Source: Mycolicibacterium litorale
GTDB taxonomy: Bacteria > Actinomycetota > Actinomycetes > Mycobacteriales > Mycobacteriaceae
Assembly: GCF_010731695.1 (NCBI RefSeq)
Contig: NZ_AP022586.1
Span: 930,001 to 994,000, forward strand
Reading direction: 5' to 3'
Length of the DNA stretch: 64,000 nucleotides
Below, piece by piece: positions 9,895-18,545 of the stretch. Position 1 is the first letter of the stretch. Every line of letters begins with the position of its first letter. Both the position numbers and the translations under genes were made by a program. The notes beneath the pieces were generated by a model that made no database searches, was not told the origin of the DNA, and saw only the letters and a program-made list of their open reading frames with translations.

Positions 9895-10244
9895 ACGTGC
9901 ACATCGCGCAGCCCGACCGCGTTGCGCAGGCCCGAGCAGTTGTAACAGCCCACGCAGCCAACGCAATTCGCGCAGCGAGCGCATCCGAGGCAGCCGACGC
10001 ACCGGACGCAGGCGAAGCAGCCGGCACACGCCAGGCAGGCGCTCATCGCGAACGACAGTGCCACCAGCGCACTTCCGGCGACCGCGGCGCTGTTGACCGT
10101 CGCGAGTGAGCCGCTGATCCCGGCGCTGTTGACGGTGCCCATCGACCCCGACACGCCGGCGCTTCTCAGGGTCGCCACCGATCCGGCCACGCCCGCGCTG
10201 TCGCGGGTCGCCTTCGACCGCACCACACCGCGGCGCCGATTCAT
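9891..10244 (-). CDS. Cysteine tripeptide-repeat protein (12 Cys at i+3)
   Basis: I do not recognise a described family. The 117-residue protein has a basic N-terminus, four 12-residue Ser/Gly/Ala repeats (residues 16-63, consensus SAGvsGSxaTvn), then twelve cysteines at exactly every third residue, positions 70 to 103 (for example CVGCLGCARCANC), and a short polar tail. It is a real gene and not a shadow: its ATG overlaps the stop of the upstream SDR gene as ATGA, and it ends the coupled ABC-SDR operon. A metal-binding or redox role is an obvious guess from the Cys ladder; a peptide precursor or structural role is also possible. Positions between cysteines are small or hydrophobic with occasional Arg/Asn. 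The residue 52-66 region is hydrophobic but short for a membrane anchor. Confidence 0.75.
   Translation of the reverse strand: MNRRRGVVRSKATRDSAGVAGSVATLRSAGVSGSMGTVNSAGISGSLATVNSAAVAGSALVALSFAMSACLACAGCFACVRCVGCLGCARCANCVGCVGCYNCSGLRNAVGLRDVHV
9936..10037 (-). repeat. Region encoding the (Cys-X-X)12 run
   Basis: Bases 9936-10037 encode twelve cysteine codons, each followed by two variable codons, which gives a 9-bp periodicity. Only the cysteine codon is strictly kept while the two between vary, which suggests selection on protein spacing and not simple DNA slippage. Confidence 0.85.
10056..10199 (-). repeat. Four 36-bp imperfect repeats
   Basis: Encodes residues 16-63 as four units of 12: SAGVAGSVATLR, SAGVSGSMGTVN, SAGISGSLATVN and SAAVAGSALVAL. 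The units suggest a short beta-coil or solenoid preceding the Cys ladder. Confidence 0.8.
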
Positions 10245-10981
10245 CCGGCCGTCTTCCCGTTGTCGACCAGGTACACCGCGCCGTGCACCGCCGCGGCGTC
10301 GTCACTGGCGAGGAACGCGATGGTCTTGGCGACGTCGGCGACGTCCATCATCCCGCGGGGCGCGGCGATGCGCATGATCAGGTTCCAGTCCGCCTGTTCG
10401 GGTGCGGCGAACTCCGTCGTCTGCGGCGTGACCATGCCACCCGGGCAGATGGCGTTGACGCGCAACCGATCTGCGGTGAACTCGATGGCCAGCGCCCGCG
10501 TCAGCCCGACCAGCCCGTGTTTGGCCGCACAGTAGCCCGCCGAGTACACCTCGCCCTCGATACCGGCGATGGAGGCGACGTTGACGATGTTGCCGCCGGT
10601 CTCGAGCAGGTGCGGCAGCGCCGCGCGGCAGAGGTAGAACGGCCCGTTGAGGTTGACGGCGAGGTCGCGGTCCCAGTCGTCGTCCGACATCGACGGCGTG
10701 TGACGCATCTGGTGGTAACCGGCGATGTTGGCCAGCACGTCGAGCCTGCCGAACTCGGCGACGCAGTCGTCGACGGCGCGGCGGCAGGCCTCGGGTGAGG
10801 TGATGTCGACCGACGCGAAGGACCCGCCGGGCACGTCGGCGAACACCTCGGTCATCCGGTCGGCGTCCCGGGAGATCCCGAACACCGTCGCACCGCGCTC
10901 GGCGAACAGCTTCGCCGTCGCCGCACCCAAACCGGACGACGCGCCGGTCACCAGCGCCACCTTGCCGCTCAGCTGTGTCAC
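10241..10981 (-). CDS. SDR-family oxidoreductase in peptide-ABC operon
   Basis: A classical short-chain dehydrogenase/reductase, 246 residues and cytosolic. It shows the Rossmann motif TGASSGLG (about 13-20), NIAG in the NNAG position, catalytic Ser in VASIAG and YCAAK as the YxxxK motif. Arg-Asp after beta-2 (SRDADR) is compatible with either NAD or NADP. GTG at 10981 lies 13 bases after the ATPase gene stop, and its own stop overlaps the start of the Cys-repeat gene (ATGA), so all are translated from one message. The substrate is unknown; it could process whatever the ABC importer brings in. Confidence 0.88.
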   Translation of the reverse strand: MTQLSGKVALVTGASSGLGAATAKLFAERGATVFGISRDADRMTEVFADVPGGSFASVDITSPEACRRAVDDCVAEFGRLDVLANIAGYHQMRHTPSMSDDDWDRDLAVNLNGPFYLCRAALPHLLETGGNIVNVASIAGIEGEVYSAGYCAAKHGLVGLTRALAIEFTADRLRVNAICPGGMVTPQTTEFAAPEQADWNLIMRIAAPRGMMDVADVAKTIAFLASDDAAAVHGAVYLVDNGKTAG

Positions 10982-10994
10982 GGCAACGACTGTC

Positions 10995-12608
10995 TCACGC
11001 CGAGGCGCGCGGCCGGGCGGGAGGCACCGCCGCCAGCAGATCCCGCGTGTAGGGCTGCTCGGGCGCGGCGAACAGCTCCGCGGCCGGGCGGTGCTCGACC
11101 GCGGCCCCGTCGCGCATCACCAGGACGTCATGGCTCATCCGCTGGATGACCGCGAGGTCGTGGCCGATGAACAGATAGGTCAGCTCGAGATCGCGCTGCA
11201 GGCGGGTGAGCAGGTCGAGCACCTTCGACTGCACCGAGACGTCAAGGGAGGCCGTGGATTCGTCGAGGATGAGCAGGTCCGGTTCGGTTGCCAGTGCCCG
11301 TGCGATGCTGACCCGTTGGCGCTGACCGCCGGACAGTTCGTGCGGGTACCGTGACGCGAACTCCGCGGGCAGTCCGACGAGGTCGAGCAGTTCGGCGACC
11401 CGCGCCCGGCGGCCGTCCCGCCCGTCCACCAGCTTGTGCACGGCCAGCGGTTCCCCGATCGCAGCACCCACCCGCATCCGGGAGTTGAGCGACGAGAACG
11501 GATCCTGGAACACCAGGCTGATCCGCCGCCGCAGCCGCTTCTCGTCGGCGCCGCGAACCCCGAACACGTCGACGCCGTCGAGCGTCGCGGTCCCGGCGTG
11601 GGGTGCCACCAGACCGGTCAGCGCAGCGGCCACCGTCGACTTGCCGGACCCGGACTCGCCGACCAGGCCGAGGGTGGTGCCACGACGGATCCCGAACGAA
11701 AGGTCCTGCACCGCATGCACCGTCGAACGGCCGGTCGGTCCGGACACGTCGAAGCGCACGTCGAGGCCGTCGACCTGCAGCAGGACAGGGGAGTCCGGAT
11801 CGGCGGGTGGGGGACCGTCACCGCCGACGAGGGGGCGGGCCGCCAGCAGCTCGCGGGTGTATTCGTGGCGCGGCCGGTCGAAGACGTCGAGTACCGGAGC
11901 CTGCTCCACGGCGCTTCCGTGCTGCAGCACGGTGACGTCGTCGGCGACCTGTCCGATCACGCCGAGGTCGTGGCTGATCCACACGACCGCGGTGCCGAAG
12001 TCGCGCTGCAGGTCTCGCACCAACTCGACGATCTGCGCCTGGGTGGTGACGTCGAGCGCGGTGGTCGGTTCGTCGGCGATGAGCAGTTCGGGGTCACACG
12101 CCAGCGCGATCGCGATCATCACGCGCTGACGCTGACCGCCCGACAGCTGGTGCGGGTAAGAGTCCAACCGGCGCTGGGCCTCGGGCAGACCGACGGCGGT
12201 GAGCAGTTCCAGGGCACGGCCCCGCGCCTGCCGCCGCGTCATGTTCCGGTGCGCTTCCAGCGATTCGGTGATCTGACGTTCCAGCGTCAGCAGCGGATTG
12301 AGCGACGTGCCCGGATCCTGGAACACGAACCCGATCCGCCCGCCGTGCACGGTGCGCAGCGTGCGCGCCGACGCGTCGACGAGCTCGATCGGCGGCGCTC
12401 CGCCGAGCAGGCTGGACCCGCTGATCCGCGCCCCCGGTGCGTCGAGCAGACCCGTTGCGGCCAGCACGGTGATCGACTTCCCGGACCCGGACTCACCGAC
12501 GATGCCGAGGGTCTTCTCGCGCTCGACGGAGAACGAGATGTCGCGCACGATGTCGCGGCGCCCGATCCGCACGGCCAGATCGGCGACCTCGAGGACGGGT
12601 CCGGTCAT
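10995..12608 (-). CDS. Peptide/nickel ABC importer, fused double ATPase
   Basis: A 537-residue cytosolic protein in which the DppD-like and DppF-like ATPases are joined. Each half has Walker A (GESGSGKS), the signature LSGGQRQRV and Walker B ([13 protein letters not shown] and [13 protein letters not shown]). Both halves carry the C-terminal extension typical of oligopeptide ATPases (about residue 260 and the end). ATG at 12608 overlaps the stop of the second permease gene (ATGA), which fixes the start although the frame stays open far upstream. It powers the importer formed by the two permeases and binding lipoprotein. Fused forms are common in actinobacteria. Confidence 0.93.
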   Translation of the reverse strand: MTGPVLEVADLAVRIGRRDIVRDISFSVEREKTLGIVGESGSGKSITVLAATGLLDAPGARISGSSLLGGAPPIELVDASARTLRTVHGGRIGFVFQDPGTSLNPLLTLERQITESLEAHRNMTRRQARGRALELLTAVGLPEAQRRLDSYPHQLSGGQRQRVMIAIALACDPELLIADEPTTALDVTTQAQIVELVRDLQRDFGTAVVWISHDLGVIGQVADDVTVLQHGSAVEQAPVLDVFDRPRHEYTRELLAARPLVGGDGPPPADPDSPVLLQVDGLDVRFDVSGPTGRSTVHAVQDLSFGIRRGTTLGLVGESGSGKSTVAAALTGLVAPHAGTATLDGVDVFGVRGADEKRLRRRISLVFQDPFSSLNSRMRVGAAIGEPLAVHKLVDGRDGRRARVAELLDLVGLPAEFASRYPHELSGGQRQRVSIARALATEPDLLILDESTASLDVSVQSKVLDLLTRLQRDLELTYLFIGHDLAVIQRMSHDVLVMRDGAAVEHRPAAELFAAPEQPYTRDLLAAVPPARPRASA

Positions 12609-13495
12609 TGCTTTCTCCGCGCCTCGATCATGGTGCGCTGCTTGGGGTCCAGCACATCTCGCATCCCGTCGCCGAGCAGGTTGAACGCCAGCACGATCAC
12701 GAAGATCGCCGCGCCGGGGAACACCGCCATCCACCACGCCAGCGTCACGAAACCCTGCGAGTCGAAGATCATCCGGCCCAGCGACGGCTGCGGCGGCTGG
12801 ATGCCGAGCCCGAGGAACGACAGCGCGGCCTCGGAGAGGATCGCGAACGCCAGCGAGATCGAGGTCTGCACGATCAGCGGTCCCGAGATGTTCGGCAGCA
12901 CATGGCGGGTCAGGATGTAGAGGTGGCCGGTGCCCATCGTCCGCGACACCGCCACATAGGGTTCGACCCGGACCGACAGTGTGCTCGCTCGGGAGACGCG
13001 GGCGAAGATCGGGGTGTAGACGATGCCGATGGCAAGGATCGTCGTGGTCACCCCCGGCCCGAGGATCGCCACCACCGCCAGCGCGAGCAGCAGCACCGGG
13101 AACGCGAACATCACGTCGACGATGCGCATGAACACCGTGTCGAGCCAGCCGCCGCGGTAGCCCGCGACCACCCCGATCGTCACCCCGACGACCACCGCGA
13201 ACGCCACACTGATGACCGCGACCCGCATGGAGGCCTGGATGGCGACCAGCACGCGGGAGAACACGTCGCGCCCCAGTTCGTCGGTGCCGAGCCAGTGCGC
13301 GCCGCTGGGGGACTGCAGCGCATTCGGCACGTCGATGTCGTTGACGCCGTAGGGGATCAGCCAGGTGGCGAACGCGGATATGACGATCACCACGGCGAGG
13401 ACGAGCGCGCTGACCACGGTGACGGGATTGCCGAGCAGCAGTCGCCACCCCGGAACTCGCGTCGCGGTGTTGGTCTCGTCGGCCGGGGCGGTCAT
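12605..13495 (-). CDS. DppC-like ABC permease
   Basis: An inner-membrane permease of the peptide/nickel importer family, 296 residues with about six membrane segments. The N-terminal part includes the conserved HWLGTDELGRDVFSRV motif of the DppC/OppC group, and the EAA-loop region reads YVAVSRTMGTGHLYILTRHV, where it contacts the ATPase. ATG at 13495 overlaps the preceding permease stop (ATGA), and its stop overlaps the ATPase start. It pairs with the DppB-like permease to form the channel. Confidence 0.93.
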   Translation of the reverse strand: MTAPADETNTATRVPGWRLLLGNPVTVVSALVLAVVIVISAFATWLIPYGVNDIDVPNALQSPSGAHWLGTDELGRDVFSRVLVAIQASMRVAVISVAFAVVVGVTIGVVAGYRGGWLDTVFMRIVDVMFAFPVLLLALAVVAILGPGVTTTILAIGIVYTPIFARVSRASTLSVRVEPYVAVSRTMGTGHLYILTRHVLPNISGPLIVQTSISLAFAILSEAALSFLGLGIQPPQPSLGRMIFDSQGFVTLAWWMAVFPGAAIFVIVLAFNLLGDGMRDVLDPKQRTMIEARRKQ

Positions 13496-14460
13496 GACAG
13501 CCGGATCCTCGGGTCGACGACGGCGTACAGCACGTCCACGATCAGGTTGATGAGAAGGAACAGCGCGGCCATCAACAGCACGGCGCCCTGGATGACGGGA
13601 TAGTCGCGGGCGGCCACGGCGTTGTAGACCAGCCTGCCCAGGCCGGGCCAGGCGAACACCACCTCGACGACGATGACCCCGCCCAGGATCGTGGCGAGCT
13701 GGATGCCGGTGATGGTGAGAACCGGGATCAGCGCGTTGCGCACGGTGTGGCGCGCGGTGACCACGCGCGGCGGAAGACCCTTGGACCGGGCGGTGCGCAC
13801 ATATCCGGTCGAGGCCACTTCGAGCACCGCCGAGCGGATGTAGCGGGTCATGATCGCCGCCGCGACCACCCCGACGGTCAGTCCGGGCAGGATGATGTGG
13901 CGCAGCCACCCGGCCGGATCGTCGAACAGCGGCCGGTAGCCCGACGTCGGCAGCCATCCGAGCGTCGACGAGAACAGCGCGATCAGCAGGATACCGAGCC
14001 AGAAGTCGGGGATCGACACGCCGAACTGACTGGTGATCCGCACGATCGCGTCGCTGGCCCGGCCCTCGTGCAGCGCCGAGTAGATCCCCGCGGGCACCGC
14101 GATGAGCATCGCGAACACGATGCCGACCAGACCCAGCGACACCGTCGCGGGCAACCGGTCGAGCAGGGTGGCGGTGACCGGGTCGCCGTTGCGGAAGCTC
14201 ACCCCGAGGTCACCGGTGAGCGCATTGCCCAGATAGCTGAAGAACTGCACGATCAGCGGCCGGTCCAGCCCGCTGGCCGACCGCAGCGCCTCATACGCCT
14301 CGGGCGTGTAGCGGGTCCCCAGCGCGATCCGCACCGGATCGCCGGGTACCAGCTGCACCAGCGCGAACACCACGATCAGCACACCGATCAGCACCACCAG
14401 CGAGTAGGCGACCCGCCGGGCGAGGAAGCGCACGACGGGGTGGGCGGCCAGGGTTCTCAC
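13492..14460 (-). CDS. DppB-like ABC permease
   Basis: A 322-residue inner-membrane permease with the family's first-helix block (FALVQLVPGDPVRIALG), six or so membrane spans and the EAA-type loop GYVRTARSKGLPPRVVTARH. GTG at 14460 overlaps the stop of the binding-protein gene as GTGA. The three-way overlaps across this operon suggest the subunits are made in fixed ratio. The substrate is decided by the lipoprotein, which is not diagnostic. Confidence 0.93.
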   Translation of the reverse strand: MRTLAAHPVVRFLARRVAYSLVVLIGVLIVVFALVQLVPGDPVRIALGTRYTPEAYEALRSASGLDRPLIVQFFSYLGNALTGDLGVSFRNGDPVTATLLDRLPATVSLGLVGIVFAMLIAVPAGIYSALHEGRASDAIVRITSQFGVSIPDFWLGILLIALFSSTLGWLPTSGYRPLFDDPAGWLRHIILPGLTVGVVAAAIMTRYIRSAVLEVASTGYVRTARSKGLPPRVVTARHTVRNALIPVLTITGIQLATILGGVIVVEVVFAWPGLGRLVYNAVAARDYPVIQGAVLLMAALFLLINLIVDVLYAVVDPRIRLS

Positions 14461-15995
14461 GAGGATTCGTCCTCACCGAGGACCGCGCTGCGGAACCGGA
14501 CCGCGCCGTCGCGGCGGGCCTCGTACCCGGACAGCGCGGGGGTCCAGGCCTGGATGACCGACGGGTTGTAGAGGTAGATGTAGCTGACCTCGTCGGCGAT
14601 GCGGGTGGCCGCCTTCGCGTAGCCGTCCCGGCGGGCCTCGCGGTTGGTCTCGACCCGGCCGGCGTCGAGCAGCCGGTCCACCTCGGGGTCGGAGAACTTC
14701 TGGGCGTTGCTGGTGCCGTTGGTGTGGTGCTGGGCGTAGTAAAAGTCGTCGGGGTCGATGTTGCCCAGCCAGCCCATCATCAGCATGTCGAAGTTGCCGT
14801 TGTTCTGTTCGTCGAGCCAGGTGGCGAAGTCGACGGTGCGGATGTCGACGGTGATGCCCAGCGGGGCGAGGTTGTCGGCGATGATCTGTGCGGCGGTGAC
14901 GGTTTCCGGGTACTCGCTGGTGACCAGCATGTCGAGTTTCCCCGGTTTCGCATTCGCCTCGGCCAACAGGCTTTTCGCCTTGTCGACGTCGTAGGAGTAG
15001 GTGTCGTACGGCGTGTACCAGGGGTTGCCCTCGGGGATCGCGAGCTGGTTGCGCGCTGCGGTGCCGTAGCTCGTCGCCGCCACGATGGCTTCGCGGTCGA
15101 TACCGTAGGCGATCGCCCGGCGCACCCGCACGTCGTTCCACGGCGGCCGGGCCTCGTTGAGCGCCAGATACCAGTAGTCGTTGCTGGGCGTGACGGCCAG
15201 CCGCAGCGATTCGTCGTCGCGCAACTGCGAGACACGCTGCGGCGGGACCGAATCCGTCCAGTCCACCTCACCGGCCTGCAGTGCCGAGAGCGCCGTCGAC
15301 GGTTCGGAGATGAAGCGGAACGTCACCCCGGAGATCCGCGGCGCCCCGTCCCAGTAGGACGGGTTGGCGCGCAACGTGATCAAGTCGCCGCTGGTGGCAC
15401 CGGCGAACGAGAACGGCCCGGTGCCGACGGGATGGGTGGCGATGCGTCCGCTCTCGACGTTGGCCCGCGACACGATCGCCATCCCCTTGAAGCCGCCGAG
15501 GTTGGTCAGCAGGTTGGGGGTGGGCTTGTCGACGGTGATGCGCACGGTGGCCGGATCGACCGCCGTGATGTCGGTGACCGCGGCGAACTTGTCGACGTTG
15601 GTCAGCTCCTCGTCGATGATGCGGCGGTACGAGTAGACGACGTCGTCGGCGGTGAACGGCGACCCGTCGTGGAAGGTGACGCCGCGGCGCAGGTGGAACG
15701 TCCACACCCGCTGGTCGGGGCTGACCTCCCACGACTCGGCCAGCGCCGGGCGCATCTCCAGGTTCGCGTCGGGTTCCACGAGGGTGTCGAAGACGTTCTC
15801 GAGCACCTCGAACGAGAAGTACGCGCTGGTCTTGTGCGGGTCGAGCTGATCGGGTTCGCCCGCGATCGCGGCGACCAGGTTGCCCGATGCGGCGTCACCC
15901 AGGTCGACCCGCTCGCCGGTGGAGCACCCCGTCATCGCCAGCAGCAGCGCCGCGGTCAGCGCGAGGCAGGCAGCCAGCACCGCGTCACGCCGCAT
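14457..15995 (-). CDS. Peptide/nickel-type substrate-binding lipoprotein
   Basis: A family 5 extracellular solute-binding protein, about 512 residues. The signal peptide ends in a lipobox (LLLAMTGCS), so it is anchored to the outer face of the membrane. Domain hallmarks are FDTLVEPD, RGVTFHDGSPFTADDVVYS, and the C-terminal NIDPDDFYY segment. ATG at 15995 has GAGG about 8 bases upstream; a GTG at 16004 in the same frame is an alternative. It is the first gene of a six-gene operon ending with the Cys-repeat protein. Ligands in this family include peptides, nickel chelates and sugars; no ligand can be assigned. It is divergent from a secreted-protein gene. Confidence 0.9.
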   Translation of the reverse strand: MRRDAVLAACLALTAALLLAMTGCSTGERVDLGDAASGNLVAAIAGEPDQLDPHKTSAYFSFEVLENVFDTLVEPDANLEMRPALAESWEVSPDQRVWTFHLRRGVTFHDGSPFTADDVVYSYRRIIDEELTNVDKFAAVTDITAVDPATVRITVDKPTPNLLTNLGGFKGMAIVSRANVESGRIATHPVGTGPFSFAGATSGDLITLRANPSYWDGAPRISGVTFRFISEPSTALSALQAGEVDWTDSVPPQRVSQLRDDESLRLAVTPSNDYWYLALNEARPPWNDVRVRRAIAYGIDREAIVAATSYGTAARNQLAIPEGNPWYTPYDTYSYDVDKAKSLLAEANAKPGKLDMLVTSEYPETVTAAQIIADNLAPLGITVDIRTVDFATWLDEQNNGNFDMLMMGWLGNIDPDDFYYAQHHTNGTSNAQKFSDPEVDRLLDAGRVETNREARRDGYAKAATRIADEVSYIYLYNPSVIQAWTPALSGYEARRDGAVRFRSAVLGEDESS

Positions 15996-16109
15996 CACGA
16001 CCACCTCAAGATCAACCGGGCATCTGGACGCTTCGTACCCCCTACAGTCGTGTCCGCAAACGTTTCGAACCGCTGACGAGCCGGGCGGCGGACTGCCATA
16101 CTGACCGCG

Positions 16110-16643
16110 ATGACGACCCTCACTCGAGTGATAGCCGCCGCGGTGCTGGCGCTCGGCGCTGCGGTCGGTGCGGCCGGCCCCGCCCAGGCCGAGCAGCAGA
16201 TTCTCGAAGGCGTCTACACCTACACCCAGGCCGACGGTTTGCGCGGTGAGGTGACGATCTTCCCGTCCTGCGTGCCCACCGTCGGCGATCTACGGGAACC
16301 GCTGTACCTGCCGGTGGCCTGCCGGCTGTGGGTGCAGGCGTTCACCGGCGTCCAGGGCGGCCAGGCCAGGGTGACCAACGGCGTGTGGACGTACACCACC
16401 GCGGTCAAGGACGGCCTCAAATGCCCGGACGGCAGCCTCGGGCCGATCGTCGAGACCTACGAGATCAACACGGACACGATGTCCGGGACCCGCACCACCA
16501 CCAACGTCCCGGCCTGCAACGGGGCCATGCCGGCCAACATGATCAAGACGCCGTTCACACTCGCCTATGTGCGGCCGCTGGACACTCCGGTCGATCGGTA
16601 CCCGTTGATCTGCGAGCCGGGCGGGCTGCGGCGCTGCTTCTAG
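16110..16643 (+). CDS. Secreted cysteine-containing protein, unknown function
   Basis: A 177-residue protein with a clear signal peptide (TRVIAAAVLALGAAVGAAGPAQA, residues 5-27; cleavage after AQA). The mature part is beta-rich with six cysteines, probably three disulphides (FPSCVP, VACRLW, LKCPDG, PACNGA, LICEPG, RRCF). It resembles small exported proteins common in mycobacteria, but I cannot name a family. ATG at 16110 has no good ribosome site; CATACT 7 bases before ATG suggests a leaderless message. It faces away from the importer operon across about 100 bases. Confidence 0.75.
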   Translation: MTTLTRVIAAAVLALGAAVGAAGPAQAEQQILEGVYTYTQADGLRGEVTIFPSCVPTVGDLREPLYLPVACRLWVQAFTGVQGGQARVTNGVWTYTTAVKDGLKCPDGSLGPIVETYEINTDTMSGTRTTTNVPACNGAMPANMIKTPFTLAYVRPLDTPVDRYPLICEPGGLRRCF

Positions 16644-16646
16644 CGC

Positions 16647-17402
16647 TCAGGCGGTGAAGCCGCCGTCGACATTCCAGTTGGCCCCGGTGATGTAGCTGGC
16701 GTCCGGTCCGGCCAGGTAGCTCACCACGCCGGCCACGTCGGATGTGTGGCCGTAATGCCCGACGGCGATGAGTTGGGTTGCCGCCTCGGCGAATTCCCCG
16801 TGCTCGGGGTTCATGTCCGTCGCGATCGGACCGGGCTGGACGTTGTTGATCGTGATACCGCGCGGCCCCAGCTCGCGGGCGAGCCCGCGCGTCAGCCCGG
16901 CCACCGCGGCCTTGGTCATCGAGTACACCGACAGGCCGGGCGACGGGACCCGCTCGGCGTTGATGCTGCCGATGTTGATGATGCGCCCGCCGTCACCCAA
17001 ATGCGGGACCGCGCACTGGATCGCCACGAACACCCCACGGACGTTGACCGCCACCAGCCGGTCGAACTCGTCGAGCGGGACCGATTCGACCGCGCCGAAG
17101 CTCGCCACTCCGGCGTTGTTGACCAGGATGTCGAGGCCGCCGAGGCGGGTGACCGTCTCGTCGACCGCCGAGGCGATCTGCCCGGCATCCGCACTGTCCG
17201 CCCGGATCGGCAACGCCAGGCCGCCGCCACGGGACACGTCGACGACGACCTTGTCCGCATCGGCCACCGACGACCCGTAGGTGAACGCCACCGCAGCCCC
17301 GTCGAAGGCCAGTCGCCGCACGATCTCCGCACCGATGCCGCGCGACCCGCCGGTCACCAGTGCCCGCCGCCCGGCCAGCGGGCCGCCGTTCGCTGTCGTC
17401 AT
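16647..17402 (-). CDS. SDR-family oxidoreductase
   Basis: A classical SDR of 251 residues with TGGSRGIG (residues 17-24), NNAG (VNNAGVAS), catalytic Ser in NIGSINAE, and YSMTK for the YxxxK pair. The C-terminus WNVDGGFTA is typical of FabG-like members. A Gly-Ser-Ser motif after beta-2 (TYGSS) in place of an acidic residue suggests NADPH preference. Its stop is 4 bases from that of the convergent secreted protein. TACATT lies 8 bases before ATG 17402 and may be its -10. Substrate unknown. Confidence 0.88.
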   Translation of the reverse strand: MTTANGGPLAGRRALVTGGSRGIGAEIVRRLAFDGAAVAFTYGSSVADADKVVVDVSRGGGLALPIRADSADAGQIASAVDETVTRLGGLDILVNNAGVASFGAVESVPLDEFDRLVAVNVRGVFVAIQCAVPHLGDGGRIINIGSINAERVPSPGLSVYSMTKAAVAGLTRGLARELGPRGITINNVQPGPIATDMNPEHGEFAEAATQLIAVGHYGHTSDVAGVVSYLAGPDASYITGANWNVDGGFTA

Positions 17403-17439
17403 GCCACCCGAATGTAGCCGCCGCGGCGCCCGCGCGCCC

Positions 17440-17445
17440 TAAGGT
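17440..17445 (+). promoter_or_regulatory. Likely -10 element of dehydrogenase/Hsp70-like unit
   Basis: TAAGGT fits TANNNT. A start about 7 bases downstream leaves a short leader with GGAAGG before ATG 17472. Confidence 0.4.
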
Positions 17446-17471
17446 GAACCCAAGTCGACGGAAGGCGGCGC

Positions 17472-18545
17472 ATGACCAAACGGATCGTGGTGTGGGGCAC
17501 CGGCTTCGTCGGCAAGATGGTGATCGCCGAGATCGACCGGCACCCGCTGTTCGAACTCGTCGGCGTCGGGGTGAGCGACCCGCACAAGGTGGGCCGCGAC
17601 GCGGGGGAGATCTGCGGGCTCGGCCGCCCGCTCGGCGTCACCGCCACCGACGACATCGACGCGCTCATCGCGCTGCGCCCCGACGCACTGGTGCACTTCG
17701 GGCCCACCGCCGCGCACGCCGACGCCAACATCGCGCTGATCACCCGGTTCCTGCGCGCCGGGATCGACGTGTGCTCGACGGCGATGACGCCGTGGGTGTG
17801 GCCGACCATGCACCTCAACCCGCCCGAATGGATCGTGCCGGTGACCGAGGCATGCGAGCTCGGGGAGTCGTCGTGCTTCACCACCGGTATCGACCCCGGC
17901 TTCGCCAACGACCTGTTCCCGATGACGCTCATGGGCGTGTGCGCCGAGGTCAAGCGCGTGCGCGCCGCCGAACTGCTCGACTACACCAACTACACCGGTG
18001 ACTACGAGAACGAGATGGGCATCGGCAGGCCACCCGGGCACCGGGCGCTGCTCGAGACCCCCGACATCCTTGTGTTCGCTTGGGGTGCAACGGTTCCCAT
18101 GATCGCGCACGCGGCGGGGATCATGCTCGACGAGATCACCACCACCTACGACAAGTGGGTGACGCCCACGGACCGCAAGAGCGCGAAGGGGGTCATCGAG
18201 GCGGGCAACGTCGCGGCCGTCCGGTTCACCATCAACGGCGTCTACCGGGGCGAGACGCGCATCCAACTCGAACACGTCAACCGCATCGGCAACGACGCGG
18301 CCCCCGACTGGCCGTCGGGCACCGAGAACGACGTCTACCGCGTCGAGATCGACGGCACCCCCAGCATCGTGCAGGAGACCGCGTTCCGGTTCACCGATGG
18401 CTCGGGACGCGACGCCGCCGCGGCGGGATGTCTGGCCACCGGGATGCGCGCGCTCAACGCCGTACCCGCCGTCAACGACCTGCGCCCGGGCTGGGTGACC
18501 GCCCTGGACTTACCGCTGATCGCCGGGGCAGGCACAATTCGCTGA
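17472..18545 (+). CDS. Dihydrodipicolinate reductase-like NAD(P) oxidoreductase
   Basis: A 357-residue cytosolic enzyme with an N-terminal Rossmann fold (VVWGTGFVGKMVIAEI, residues 5-20) and a C-terminal domain of the DapB-like/2,4-diaminopentanoate dehydrogenase-like family. A conserved stretch is TTGIDPGFANDLFP. Mycobacteria carry several paralogues, generally annotated only as dihydrodipicolinate reductase-like. True DapB is about 245 residues, so this is not the lysine-pathway enzyme. ATG 17472 has GGAAGG upstream. Its stop overlaps the start of the Hsp70-like gene (TGATG), so the two are co-translated, though no functional link is obvious. Confidence 0.8.
   Translation: MTKRIVVWGTGFVGKMVIAEIDRHPLFELVGVGVSDPHKVGRDAGEICGLGRPLGVTATDDIDALIALRPDALVHFGPTAAHADANIALITRFLRAGIDVCSTAMTPWVWPTMHLNPPEWIVPVTEACELGESSCFTTGIDPGFANDLFPMTLMGVCAEVKRVRAAELLDYTNYTGDYENEMGIGRPPGHRALLETPDILVFAWGATVPMIAHAAGIMLDEITTTYDKWVTPTDRKSAKGVIEAGNVAAVRFTINGVYRGETRIQLEHVNRIGNDAAPDWPSGTENDVYRVEIDGTPSIVQETAFRFTDGSGRDAAAAGCLATGMRALNAVPAVNDLRPGWVTALDLPLIAGAGTIR

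Noticed and set aside
10056..10199. 36-bp repeats considered as a CRISPR array
   Set aside because: Repeats are directly adjacent without unique spacers, imperfect, in frame, and no cas genes are present.
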